A DNA stretch of 64,000 bases, taken from NCBI RefSeq assembly GCF_014195485.1, contig NZ_JACIBU010000001.1, forward strand, positions 3,720,001-3,784,000. Reading direction: 5' to 3'. The position numbers were made by a program, and so were the translations under genes. A model generated the notes under the pieces. It ran no database searches and was not told the origin of the DNA. It worked only from the letters and a program-made list of their open reading frames with translations. The DNA comes from Modestobacter versicolor (lineage in GTDB: Bacteria > Actinomycetota > Actinomycetes > Mycobacteriales > Geodermatophilaceae). Positions 30,114 through 38,056 of the stretch are shown one piece after another (position 1 is the first letter of the stretch; the number at the start of each line of letters is the position of its first letter).

Positions 30114-30244
30114 GAAGGACCCCCTGCCCCCCACCGCTCGCAAGCTCGCGGCGGCCCCTGCAGGGGGGCCGAGAACCGAAGATGGCCATCTCGGGGGCCC
30201 ATGAGGCCCCGGAGATGGCCATCTCTGGGTCGAGGGGGTCCTTC
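30114..30244. repeat. Dispersed intergenic repeat, copy 1, with nested palindromes
   Basis: The segment starts GAAGGACC, then CCCTGCCCCCCACC, CTCGCAAGCTCGCGGCGG and CCCCTGCAGGG, nearly the same order as at 57433. The outer arms GAAGGACCCCCT (30114-30125) and AGGGGGTCCTTC (30232-30243) are complementary. Inside are two copies of the 12-bp palindrome AGATGGCCATCT, flanking GGGCCCATGAGGCCC. The whole can fold as a long hairpin and fills the gap between convergent coxM-like and cysN genes. Confidence 0.8.
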
Positions 30245-30245
30245 G

Positions 30246-31553
30246 TCAGCCGGCGGGGGTGAGCATCCCGGCGCCGACGGTGGCGTTGGTCGCCTCGTCG
30301 ATGAGGATGAACCGGCCGGTCACCCGGTTGCGGTGGTAGTCGTCGACGAACAGCGGCTGGGTGGTGCGCAGCCGCACCCGGCCGATGTCGTTGAGGCCGA
30401 GGCTCGGGGCGTCGGGCTCCCGGTGCAGGGTGTTGACGTCCAGCCGGTACTGCAGCTCCTTCACCATGGCGCGCACCGTGCGGGTGGTGTGCTTGACCGC
30501 CAGCCGCATCCGGGGCACCAGCGGGGTGTCGGCCATCCAGCAGACCAGCGCGTCGAGGTCCTGGGTGACGTGCGGGGCGTTGTGCGGCCGGCAGATCAGA
30601 TCGCCGCGGGAGACGTCGAGGTCGTCGGCGAGCCGCACGGTGACCGACATGGGCGGGAAGGCGGCGTCCACCGGGCCGTCCGGGCCGTCGATCGCGGCGA
30701 CCGTCGTCGTCAGGCCGCTGGGCAGCACCTGCACCTCGTCGCCGGGCCGGAGCACGCCGGCGGCCACCCGGCCGGCGTAGCCGCGGTAGTCGTGGAAGGC
30801 GTCGGACTGCGGCCGGATCACGTACTGCACCGGGAACCGGGTGTCGACCAGGTTGCGATCGCTGGCCACGTGCACGTGCTCGAGGTGGTGCAGCAGGGAG
30901 GCGCCCTGGTACCAGGGCATGTTCGCCGAGCGGGTCACCACGTTGTCGCCCTGCAGCGCCGCGATGGGCACCACGGTGAGGTCGGGGACGTCGAGCTTGG
31001 CGGCGAAGGCGGAGAACTCGTCGCGGATGCCCTCGTAGACCTCCTCCGACCAGTCGACGAGGTCCATCTTGTTGACCGCCACCACCAGGTGCGGCACCCG
31101 CAGCAGCGACGCCAGGAAGGCGTGCCGGCGGCTCTGCTCGACCATGCCCTTGCGGGCGTCGACCAGCACGATCGCCAGGTCGGCGGTGGAGGCGCCGGTG
31201 ACCATGTTCCGGGTGTACTGCACGTGCCCCGGGGTGTCGGCGAGGATGAACGTGCGCCGCGGGGTGGTGAAGTACCGGTAGGCCACGTCGATGGTGATGC
31301 CCTGCTCGCGCTCGGCCCGCAGCCCGTCGGTGAGCAGCGCCAGGTCGACGTAGTCGCCCTTGCTGGCCCGCTCGATGGCGGCGTACTGGTCCTCGAACAC
31401 GGCCTTGCTGTCGAACAGCAGCCGGCCGATCAGGGTGCTCTTGCCGTCGTCGACCGAGCCGGCGGTGGCGATCCGCAGGATGTCCTTGCGGGCGTGCGCG
31501 ATCTCCGCGGCGGCCTCGGCGGCTGCGGAGTGGACGTCGATGGGGGCGGCCAT
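30246..31553 (-). CDS. cysN: Sulfate adenylyltransferase GTPase subunit CysN
   Basis: A 435-residue EF-Tu-like GTPase: G1 GSVDDGKSTLIGRLL near residue 33, G3 DTPGHVQYTRNM, G4 NKMDLV. Two beta-barrel domains follow. With CysD it forms APS from sulfate and ATP, driven by GTP hydrolysis. There is no C-terminal APS-kinase domain (CysC fusion as in mycobacterial CysNC), so APS is probably reduced directly by a CysH-type reductase or phosphorylated by a separate kinase; neither is in the window. Its start overlaps the cysD stop by one base. Confidence 0.93.
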   Translation of the reverse strand: MAAPIDVHSAAAEAAAEIAHARKDILRIATAGSVDDGKSTLIGRLLFDSKAVFEDQYAAIERASKGDYVDLALLTDGLRAEREQGITIDVAYRYFTTPRRTFILADTPGHVQYTRNMVTGASTADLAIVLVDARKGMVEQSRRHAFLASLLRVPHLVVAVNKMDLVDWSEEVYEGIRDEFSAFAAKLDVPDLTVVPIAALQGDNVVTRSANMPWYQGASLLHHLEHVHVASDRNLVDTRFPVQYVIRPQSDAFHDYRGYAGRVAAGVLRPGDEVQVLPSGLTTTVAAIDGPDGPVDAAFPPMSVTVRLADDLDVSRGDLICRPHNAPHVTQDLDALVCWMADTPLVPRMRLAVKHTTRTVRAMVKELQYRLDVNTLHREPDAPSLGLNDIGRVRLRTTQPLFVDDYHRNRVTGRFILIDEATNATVGAGMLTPAG

Positions 31554-32461
31554 CAGAAGTACCCCTCCTTCTTGCGGTCCTCCATGGCGGCGTCGCTGAC
31601 CTTGTCGTCGCCGCGGGTGGCGCCGCGCTCGGTCAGCCGGGTCACCGCGATCTCGGCGATGACCTCCTCGACGTTGGTCGCCGTCGAGCGGACGGCGGCG
31701 GTCAGGTTGGCGTCGCCGACGGTGCGGTACCGGACGCTCTCCCGCAGCACCTGCTCGCCGTCGCGGGGCGTGATGAACTCGTTGACCGCGTAGAGCATCC
31801 CCTGCCGGTCGACGACGTCGCGCTCCCTGGCCAGGTAGAGCTGCGGGATCGCGATCTCCTCCTGGGCGATGTAGCCCCAGATGTCCAGCTCGGTCCAGTT
31901 GGACAGCGGGAACACCCGGATCGACTCGCCGAGGTGGGTGCGGCCGTTGTAGAGGTCCCAGAGCTCGGGGCGCTGGTTCTTCGGGTCCCACTGGCCGAAC
32001 TCGTCGCGGAAGGAGAACACCCGCTCCTTGGCCCGCGCCTTGTCCTCGTCGCGCCGCGCACCACCGAAGAGTGCGGTGAAGCCGTGCTGCTCGACGGCGT
32101 CCAGCAGCACCGGGGTCTGGATCCGGTTGCGCGAGCCGTTGGGCTCCTCGCGCACCGTGCCGGCGGCGATGGCGTCCGGTACCGACGCGACGACCAGGTC
32201 CACGCCCAGCTCGGCGACCCGCTTGTCGCGGAACTCCAGCACCTCGGGGAAGTTCAGCCCGGTGTCGACGTGCATCACCGGGAACGGGATGCGGGCCGGG
32301 GCGAAGGCCTTGCGGGCGAGCTCCAGCATCACGATGGAGTCCTTGCCGCCGGAGAAGAGCAGCACCGGCCGCTCGGACTCGGCGGCCACCTCGCGCAGCA
32401 CGTGGATGGACTCGGCCTCCAGCGTCTGCAGCTGGGTGAGCCGGTGGTCGGCGGTGGTCAC
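31553..32461 (-). CDS. cysD: Sulfate adenylyltransferase catalytic subunit CysD
   Basis: A 302-residue PP-loop ATP pyrophosphatase. The PP motif is LLFSGGKDSIVML near residue 35, followed by HVDTGLNFPEVLEFRD, FGGARRDEDKARAKERVFSFRD, and the C-terminal VEEVIAEIAVTRLTERGATR...KKEGYF. GTG at 32461 is chosen because family homology begins just after it; an upstream ATG at 32560 would add a leader-like stretch. First gene of the cysDN operon, with a conspicuous hairpin in its 5' region. Confidence 0.93.
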   Translation of the reverse strand: MTTADHRLTQLQTLEAESIHVLREVAAESERPVLLFSGGKDSIVMLELARKAFAPARIPFPVMHVDTGLNFPEVLEFRDKRVAELGVDLVVASVPDAIAAGTVREEPNGSRNRIQTPVLLDAVEQHGFTALFGGARRDEDKARAKERVFSFRDEFGQWDPKNQRPELWDLYNGRTHLGESIRVFPLSNWTELDIWGYIAQEEIAIPQLYLARERDVVDRQGMLYAVNEFITPRDGEQVLRESVRYRTVGDANLTAAVRSTATNVEEVIAEIAVTRLTERGATRGDDKVSDAAMEDRKKEGYF

Positions 32462-32542
32462 GCTGGAGGCTCCCGGGTGTCGGGGACGACGGCAGGTGCC
32501 GCCGGACGGCGACGTGTTCGAGCGGGGCAACCCGATCGAGGT

Positions 32543-32561
32543 GGTGCGGATTCCCCGCACC
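32543..32561 (-). promoter_or_regulatory. Hairpin in the cysDN 5' leader
   Basis: On the minus strand GGTGCGG pairs with CCGCACC around a five-base loop, about 85 bases upstream of the cysD start. The 160-bp gap upstream of cysD otherwise holds a GC-rich sequence with no recognised riboswitch. It could also end transcription of the upstream sensor-kinase gene, which ends at 32623. Confidence 0.4.
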
Positions 32562-32622
32562 AGTGTCCGTCATGGCCCCCCGGCCGCCGTCGTGCGGTCG
32601 GTCACGTCCCGCCCGTGGGGGG

Positions 32623-34203
32623 TCAGACCGGCTCGGGCGCGGGGGCGGCCGGACCCGAGCGGGGCAGCCGGACGGCGAAGGTCGACCCCTCGCCCGGGGC
32701 GGTGGTGAGGTCGACCCGACCGCCGTGCGCCGCGACCAGGGAGGCGACGATGGACAGGCCCAGCCCGGTGCCCCCGGCGGCGCGGGTGCGCGAGGCGTCG
32801 GCCCGGTAGAAGCGCTCGAAGACCCGGTCCGCGTCGCCGGGGGCCAGCCCCGGGCCCTCGTCGCGCACCGCGAGCACCACCACGTCCGGGTCCGCCGGGT
32901 CCTCCGACAGCGTGACCGTCACCTTCGCCTCGACCGGGGTGTGCGTGAGCGCGTTGGTGACCAGGTTGCCGATGACCTGGCGCAGCCGGGCCTCGTCGCC
33001 CTGGACGACGGGGGCGTCGCTCAGCGACTCGTCCAGCCGCAGGGTCACCGGCCGGTCGGGCTGCACCGCCCGGGCGTCGTGGACGGCGTCCCCGGCCAGC
33101 TCGGCCAGGTCGACCGGGCCCAGGGTGAGCGGCCGCTGCTGGTCCAGCCGGGCCAGCTGCAGCAGGTCCTCGACGAGCAGCCCCATCCGGGTCGCCTCGG
33201 CCTCGATCCGGGACAGGACCCGGCCGGTGTCCTCCGCCCCGCGCACCGCGCCCTGCCGGTGCAGCTCGGCGAACCCGCGGATGGAGGTGAGCGGGGTGCG
33301 CAGCTCGTGGCTGGCGTCGGCGACGAACCGCCGCATCCGCGCCTCGGAGGCCACGGCCTGCTCCTCGGAGGCCTGCTGGGCGCGGAAGGAGCTCTCGATC
33401 CGCCCGAGCATCCCGTTCAGGGCCCCGGAGAGCCGGCCGACCTCGGTGCGCTCGTCGCCGGCGGGCACGCGGCGGGAGAGGTCGCCGGCCGCGATCGCCT
33501 GCGCGGTGACCTCGACCTCCTGCAGCGGGCGCAGGCTGTTGCGCACCAGCAGGTAGCCGGCCAGCCCCATCGCGGCCAGCACGAGCAGACCGATCACCAG
33601 CTGGATGCGCACCAGCCGGGTCACCACGGCCTTGTCCTCGCCCAGGTCGCTGCCGACCACGATGGCGAGGTCCGCGCTGACCGGGGCGACGACCAGCCGC
33701 CAGGTCGTGCTGCCGTCCCGGGACCGGACGGTGAAGGTCCGCTGCCCGTAGTCCGCGGCGTTGCCGGCGTCCATCTCCGACAGGTCCGGCAGCGAGGTGT
33801 AGGTGCCCCGGACGGCGTACTGGCGGACCACCCCGCTGGCCCCCAGGCACGCCAGGTAGGAGCCGGGGATGGCGATGCGGGGCTGGGTGCAGGCGACGGC
33901 CAGCGTGGCGGGGTCCTGCTCGGCCACCTCGGTGATCGCCTCGCGCAGCTGCCGGTCCTGCTGGTCGAGCAGGTAGCCCCGCAGCAGCGAGGTGGCCGCG
34001 AAGCCGGTGGCGGCCAGCGCGACGGTCACCAGCAGCACGAGCAGCGCGACCAGGGTGACCCGCAGCGGCACCCGGGAGCCGGGCCGGGCCGGGCCGGGGT
34101 CCGCGGCGACCGGCTCCGCGGTGACCGGGTCCGCGACGACCTCGTGCTCGGGTGCGGGGGGCGGTGCGAGCGCGGGGTCGACCGGCGGTGGCGCCGTCGT
34201 CAC
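32623..34203 (-). CDS. Sensor histidine kinase, PhoR-like
   Basis: A 526-residue membrane kinase. Proline/alanine-rich N-terminus (1-45), membrane helix 1 (about 49-72), extracytoplasmic sensor region (73-200), membrane helix 2 (203-228), HAMP (229-281), HisKA with phosphoacceptor H309 in DASHELRTPLTSIRGF, and HATPase with N box VIGNLVTNALTHTP, G1 VRDEGPGLAPGD and G2 GGTGLGLSIVASLVAAHGG. The GTG start overlaps the regulator stop by 4 bp. The order and the partner resemble mycobacterial PhoPR. The signal is unknown. Confidence 0.9.
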   Translation of the reverse strand: MTTAPPPVDPALAPPPAPEHEVVADPVTAEPVAADPGPARPGSRVPLRVTLVALLVLLVTVALAATGFAATSLLRGYLLDQQDRQLREAITEVAEQDPATLAVACTQPRIAIPGSYLACLGASGVVRQYAVRGTYTSLPDLSEMDAGNAADYGQRTFTVRSRDGSTTWRLVVAPVSADLAIVVGSDLGEDKAVVTRLVRIQLVIGLLVLAAMGLAGYLLVRNSLRPLQEVEVTAQAIAAGDLSRRVPAGDERTEVGRLSGALNGMLGRIESSFRAQQASEEQAVASEARMRRFVADASHELRTPLTSIRGFAELHRQGAVRGAEDTGRVLSRIEAEATRMGLLVEDLLQLARLDQQRPLTLGPVDLAELAGDAVHDARAVQPDRPVTLRLDESLSDAPVVQGDEARLRQVIGNLVTNALTHTPVEAKVTVTLSEDPADPDVVVLAVRDEGPGLAPGDADRVFERFYRADASRTRAAGGTGLGLSIVASLVAAHGGRVDLTTAPGEGSTFAVRLPRSGPAAPAPEPV

Positions 34204-34964
34204 GTGCCGCGGGGCAGGCGCAGGGAGTACCCCACGCCGCGCAGGGTGTGCAGCAGCCGCGGTTCGGTCGTGTCGACCTTGCGGCGCAGGTAGGAGATGT
34301 AGGACTCGACGACGTTGGCCTCGCCGTTGAAGTCGTAGTTCCACACGTGGTCGAGGATCTGCGCCTTGGAGAGCACCCGCCCGGCGTTGGTCATGAGGTA
34401 GCGCAGCAGCTTGAACTCGGTGGGCGAGAGGCTGACCAGCTTCCCGGCCTTGAGGACCTCGTGCGACTCCTCGTCCAGCTCGATGTCGGCGAAGGTCAGC
34501 CGGGGGGCCTCGGCGGCGCGCTGCACGCCCTGGCTGCGGCGCAGCACCGCCCGGATCCGGGCCAGCACCTCGTCCAGGCTGAACGGCTTGGTGACGTAGT
34601 CGTCGCCGCCGAGGGTCAGCCCGGTCACCTTGTCCTCCGCGGCGTCGCGGGCGGTGAGGAAGAGCACCGGGGTGTGCGTGCCGTTCTGCCGCAGCCGCCG
34701 GACGACGCCGAAGCCGTCGAGCCCGGGCATCATCACGTCGAGCACCAGCAGGTCGGGGCGGAACTGCTCGGCGATGGCGAGCGCCTGCTGGCCGTCGGGC
34801 GCGGTGGCGACCTCGAAGCCGGCGTAGCGCAGGCTGGCCGACAGCAGCTCGCGGATGTTCGGCTCGTCGTCGACCACGAGCAGGCGCGCCTCGGGCTTCA
34901 CGCCCGGCGCCGCGGAGCTGGCCACGACCCCTCCCGATGGACCCTGTGCGGCCGTCGTCGTCAT
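34200..34964 (-). CDS. Response regulator, OmpR family, PhoP-like (mycobacterial type)
   Basis: A 254-residue regulator with receiver domain (27-140; phosphoacceptor D76 in LLVLDVMMPG, acidic pair D32-D33, lysine in DDYVTKPFS) and winged-helix domain (about 155-250). The DNA-binding part, with FADIELDEESHEVLKAG, SLSPTEFKLLRYLM and ANVVESYISYLRRKVDTTE, matches Mycobacterium tuberculosis PhoP closely. That protein controls lipid, pH and phosphate- or sulfur-linked genes; its targets here are unknown. It is the first gene of the regulator-kinase operon. The unrelated pst PHO box at 44.7 kb is a different type of site. Confidence 0.9.
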   Translation of the reverse strand: MTTTAAQGPSGGVVASSAAPGVKPEARLLVVDDEPNIRELLSASLRYAGFEVATAPDGQQALAIAEQFRPDLLVLDVMMPGLDGFGVVRRLRQNGTHTPVLFLTARDAAEDKVTGLTLGGDDYVTKPFSLDEVLARIRAVLRRSQGVQRAAEAPRLTFADIELDEESHEVLKAGKLVSLSPTEFKLLRYLMTNAGRVLSKAQILDHVWNYDFNGEANVVESYISYLRRKVDTTEPRLLHTLRGVGYSLRLPRGT

Positions 34965-35050
34965 GCCGTCAGGCTGCGACGTCCGGCTGCAGCTGGCCTG
35001 GACGCTACCTGTGAGGACGCTGGACGTGGGTCACCCCGACCCCGGTGCTG

Positions 35051-35845
35051 TCAGCCGGCGGGCGACATGGCCCGGCCGCGGCGCCAGTACCCGATCGCGT
35101 GGTGCTGGGCCCGGCGCAACCCCCAGCGGCCGCGCAGGTCGGCGCGCACGGCGCGGACGGCGGCGGACTCCGCCCCCACCCAGGCGAACAGGTCCTCGCC
35201 GTCCGGGCGGGGGAGGGCGGCGATCGCGTCGGCCAGCAGGTCGGCGTCCGGCGCGGCCGCCGAGCGGTGCAGCCAGCGGACCTCCACCCCGGGCGGGGCG
35301 GCCAGCGGCTGCTCCTCCTCCGGCCCGGCGACCTCGAGCAGTGCGACCCCGCGGGTCTGCGCACCGGCGGCGGCGAGGATCCGGCTGATCGCCGGGATCG
35401 CGGTCTCGTCGCCGGCCAGCAGCAGCCAGCCCGCCGGCGCGTCGCCCAGCGGCGCCGAGCTGGCCACCCCGAGGACGGCACCGGGGGCGGCAGCGGCGGC
35501 CCACGTCGCGGCCGGGCCGTCGCCGTGCAGCACGAAGTCGATGTCCAGCTCGCCGGCGGCGGGGTCCTGGCGGCGGGACGTGTAGCTGCGCAGCGCCACC
35601 CCGTGGCTGCCCTGCGGCCAGACGATGCGCCCGTCGCGGGCCACCTGCGGCCAGCGGGGGGCGAGGTCGCCGACCCGGGGCACCAGCAGCGCGAGCGTCG
35701 GCCCCGCCGCGGCGACCACGGGTGCCGGGGCGGTGAGGGTGACCCGCCGGACGGCGGGGGTGACGTCGCGGACGGCGGTCACGGTCAGCACGTCGACCGG
35801 GCGGACGTCGGGCGCGTCGGCGGGGGCGTGCTCGGTCGGCTCCAC
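35051..35845 (-). CDS. Siderophore-interacting protein (SIP family FAD ferric reductase)
   Basis: A 264-residue flavoprotein. FAD-binding barrel with ALRSYTSRRQDP near residue 85, followed by the NAD(P)-binding SIP region (WLLLAGDETAIPAISRILAA near 140 and DLFAWVGAESAAVRAVRADL near 215) and the terminal helix RAQHHAIGYWRRGRA. Such enzymes reduce ferric siderophores in the cytoplasm to release iron. It stands alone, with no siderophore transporter in the window. Confidence 0.88.
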   Translation of the reverse strand: MEPTEHAPADAPDVRPVDVLTVTAVRDVTPAVRRVTLTAPAPVVAAAGPTLALLVPRVGDLAPRWPQVARDGRIVWPQGSHGVALRSYTSRRQDPAAGELDIDFVLHGDGPAATWAAAAAPGAVLGVASSAPLGDAPAGWLLLAGDETAIPAISRILAAAGAQTRGVALLEVAGPEEEQPLAAPPGVEVRWLHRSAAAPDADLLADAIAALPRPDGEDLFAWVGAESAAVRAVRADLRGRWGLRRAQHHAIGYWRRGRAMSPAG

Positions 35846-36149
35846 GAGGGCCCAGCGTAACGAGGCCGACCCGGCCGGCCCCGGGGGAATGGGGCCAGCC
35901 GGGCCGGCGTCTCAGGACGGGTTGCTCACGCAGCGTTGTCAGACCATCGCTCTGGTCAGGTCGCTCGACGTGCTTCCCCCGTGCAGTGAGCACGCTACGT
36001 GACGACCTGCCCGCCGGTACAGCACGTCCGGTGGAACTCAACCCGAACGGGTGACGACGGCCTTGCCAGGCGGCACCCGTCCGGTCGATGTGTGCGGCCC
36101 GTCCGCCCCGGGCAGGCAGGGCGGACGGACGACGAGGGAGGACCCCGCG
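35846..36149. other. 304-bp intergenic region before a small stress-type gene
   Basis: Between the leftward SIP gene and a rightward DUF2945 gene. It contains GACCA/TGGTC (35942-35957), CGTGC/GCACG around 35970-35995, and a 9-bp hairpin CGTCCGCCC (36100-36108) with GGGCGGACG (36119-36127) just before the GAGGGAGG ribosome-binding site. The last could affect translation of the downstream gene. No RNA family recognised. Confidence 0.4.
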
Positions 36150-36359
36150 ATGGCGCAGGAGTTCAGCAAGGGCGACCACGTGAGCTGGAAGAGCCACGGC
36201 GGCGAGGCCGAGGGCACGGTCCAGAAGAAGATCACGGAGGAGACCGAGGCGGCCGGCCGGACGGTCAAGGCCAGCGCCGACGAGCCGCAGTACGAGGTGA
36301 AGAGCGAGAAGAGCGGTGGCACCGCCGTCCACAAGCCCGGCGCGCTCCACAAGGACTGA
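36150..36359 (+). CDS. DUF2945 (hypervirulence-associated TUDOR-like) protein
   Basis: A 69-residue protein, MAQEFSKGDHVSWKSHGGEA at the start, with the KGDxVSWxSHGGxxxGxV signature and terminal KPGALHKD typical of DUF2945. The family has an SH3/Tudor-like barrel; function is unknown, though it is often found with stress genes. GAGGGAGG lies seven bases before the ATG, which is preferred over an ATG 99 bp earlier. It is followed 25 bp later by a DUF2795 gene, so the two are co-transcribed. Confidence 0.85.
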   Translation: MAQEFSKGDHVSWKSHGGEAEGTVQKKITEETEAAGRTVKASADEPQYEVKSEKSGGTAVHKPGALHKD

Positions 36360-36384
36360 GCCGCACCCCCGAGGAGGAGGACCG

Positions 36385-36816
36385 ATGAGCGAGACCGACG
36401 ACACCTTCGCCGGCACGTCTGCCCGGAGCACGAAGCACTCGGCGCGCGAGGACGACGCGCTGGCCCACGAGGTCGAGGGGATGATCCGCTCCGGCCGCTC
36501 GACGCACGCCGAGGAGTGGAACGACCCGGAACCCACGGCGGAGGGGGAGCCCGACGTCGACTCCTCGCCGGCGGACACCCTGACCGGCGGCGTGCCGGTG
36601 GGCATGACCCCCGACGCGGTCGTCGCCCGGGCGGAGCTGGCGCGCTGGCTCGACCGGGCCGACTTCCCCAGCACCGGGCCCGACCTCGTCGAGGCCGCCC
36701 GCGACCACCGGGCCCCGGACGCCGTGGCCGACGAGCTGTCCCGGCTGCCGGACGGGCAGGTCTTCGAGCGGATCGGCGACGTGGTCCGCGCGCTCGGCTA
36801 CCCGACCGAGACCTGA
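36385..36816 (+). CDS. DUF2795-domain protein
   Basis: A 143-residue protein. The first 75 residues are acidic and disordered (SETDDTFAGTSARSTKHSAR at the start). Residues about 80-140 form a DUF2795-like helical domain (ARAELARWLDRADFPSTG, LVEAARDHRAPDAVADELSR, EVFERIGDVVRALG-type ending). Function is unknown. GAGGAGGAGG gives a strong ribosome-binding site. It forms a short operon with the DUF2945 gene and ends at a strong terminator. Confidence 0.78.
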   Translation: MSETDDTFAGTSARSTKHSAREDDALAHEVEGMIRSGRSTHAEEWNDPEPTAEGEPDVDSSPADTLTGGVPVGMTPDAVVARAELARWLDRADFPSTGPDLVEAARDHRAPDAVADELSRLPDGQVFERIGDVVRALGYPTET

Positions 36817-36830
36817 GTCCGCTGCCCTCC

Positions 36831-36864
36831 GACCGGCGCCGTCCCCGCGGGGACGGCGCCGGTC
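36831..36864. terminator. Bidirectional terminator hairpin
   Basis: A 34-bp perfect palindrome: GACCGGCGCCGTCCCC (36831-36846) pairs with its complement at 36849-36864. It lies between the convergent DUF2795 gene and the repeat-protein gene. Confidence 0.88.
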
Positions 36865-36870
36865 GTGCGT

Positions 36871-37839
36871 TCAGCGGCCGTCGGCGCCGGCCTCGGCCTC
36901 CTCCTCGGCGATCTCCTCCGCCCCGCGACGGCGGAACAGCCGGGACCCGGGGAAGCCCTTCACCACCTGGCGCATGTCCTGCACCGTGTCCAGCAGGGCG
37001 TGCACGTCCGGCGCGACGTCCCCGAGGGTCACCAGCACCGGGAGCACGTCCTCGTCCAGGTGCACGACCAGCTTCGGCATCCGGTCCATCAGCGTGATCA
37101 GCGCCTGCACCTCCTCCTCGTCCAACTGCGCGACGAAGCGGTTCAGGACGGGGGCCAGCACGGTGAGCGCCGGGCGGTAGTCGTCGAGCAGCGGCTGCAC
37201 GGAGCCGAGCATCGCCTCGGCCCGGCCGAGGGTGCCGTCGGCGGCGGACGCCGTCCCGCCCACGGCCGCCACCAGCCGGTCCGCGGCGTCGTTGGTGCTC
37301 CCGATCCGCGCGACCGCCGCGTCGGCGGCCGCCTGGGTGCCCCCGATGGCGTCGATGGCCTCGTCGGCCCTGCTCTGGGTGACCCCGATGGCGTCGATGG
37401 CCTCGTCGGCCCTGCTCTGGGTGACCCCGATGCCGTCGATCGCCTCGTCGGCCCGGGTCTGGGTGCGGCCGATCGACGCGATGGCCTCGTCGGCGGCGGC
37501 CTGGGTGCGGCCGATCGACTCGATCGCCCCGTCGGCTCGGGCCCGGGTGGCCTCGACGGCGGTGATCGCGTCGTCCGCCGCCGCCTGGGTCCCCTTGATC
37601 CGCTCCATCGCCTCGTCGGCGTGGGCGCGGGTCACCTCGATGCCGGCGACGGCCACCTCGGCGCGGTCGGCGATCCGCTCCACCCGGTCGACCAGCGTCG
37701 ACACCAGGCTGAGCAGCCGCTCGACCTCGCCGACGGCCCCCACCACCCGGGGCAGCAGGGCCAGCGCCTCGGCGACGCCGTCCCGCAGGCCGCCGGCCGC
37801 GGAGAGCACGTCGGATGGACCGGGGAAGGGCAGCTTCAC
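36871..37839 (-). CDS. MKLPxPGP-family protein expanded by eleven 14-residue repeats
   Basis: A 322-residue protein. The N-terminus MKLPFPGPSDVLSAAGGLRD and the C-terminal region (about 215-310: DDYRPALTVLAPVLNRFV, EEEVQALITLMDRMPKLV, TVQDMRQVVKGFPGS) match short actinobacterial proteins often mislabelled ribulose bisphosphate carboxylase large subunit. Between them, residues 59-212 are eleven units of 14 residues, consensus RADEAIDxIGxTQx, the best three being nearly identical. The period of two heptads suggests one long amphipathic helix or coiled coil. There is no signal peptide or membrane segment. Function is unknown; a scaffold or spacer is a guess. It converges with a DUF2795 gene. Confidence 0.75.
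   Translation of the reverse strand: MKLPFPGPSDVLSAAGGLRDGVAEALALLPRVVGAVGEVERLLSLVSTLVDRVERIADRAEVAVAGIEVTRAHADEAMERIKGTQAAADDAITAVEATRARADGAIESIGRTQAAADEAIASIGRTQTRADEAIDGIGVTQSRADEAIDAIGVTQSRADEAIDAIGGTQAAADAAVARIGSTNDAADRLVAAVGGTASAADGTLGRAEAMLGSVQPLLDDYRPALTVLAPVLNRFVAQLDEEEVQALITLMDRMPKLVVHLDEDVLPVLVTLGDVAPDVHALLDTVQDMRQVVKGFPGSRLFRRRGAEEIAEEEAEAGADGR
37204..37665 (-). repeat. 42-bp tandem coding repeats (eleven units)
   Basis: The DNA behind residues 59-212 of the repeat protein. Units are 42 bp and in frame. The units around 37345-37440 are almost identical in DNA, sharing GCGTCGATGGCCTCGTCGG and CCCTGCTCTGGGTGACCCCG, so recent duplication by slippage or recombination is likely; outer units are diverged. 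Confidence 0.85.
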
Positions 37840-38056
37840 CCGCCCGACGCTACGGTCCGGCGCCCGCCGCTGCCGGTCGAGACCGGTCAGGTGCCCCGCG
37901 CGAGGCTGCCGCCCGCCCGCGCGCCCGACCCTCCGTGAGCGCGTGCACCCGTATCGTGGACACCTCCGTGGTCGACGGGCTCTGCCCGGCCGCGGGTGAC
38001 CAGACGAGCAGCCCGGACAGGGTGCTCCAGGACCACGACGACGGGATCATCGACCG

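Noticed and set aside
34200-34964. Assigning the PhoP-like regulator as the controller of the pst operon
   Set aside because: Its DNA-binding domain matches M. tuberculosis PhoP, which does not primarily control pst; the PHO box may be bound by another regulator outside the window.
37204-37665. Regularly spaced repeats that could suggest a CRISPR array
   Set aside because: The 42-bp units are in frame, have no unique spacers and encode a 14-residue protein repeat; no cas genes are present.
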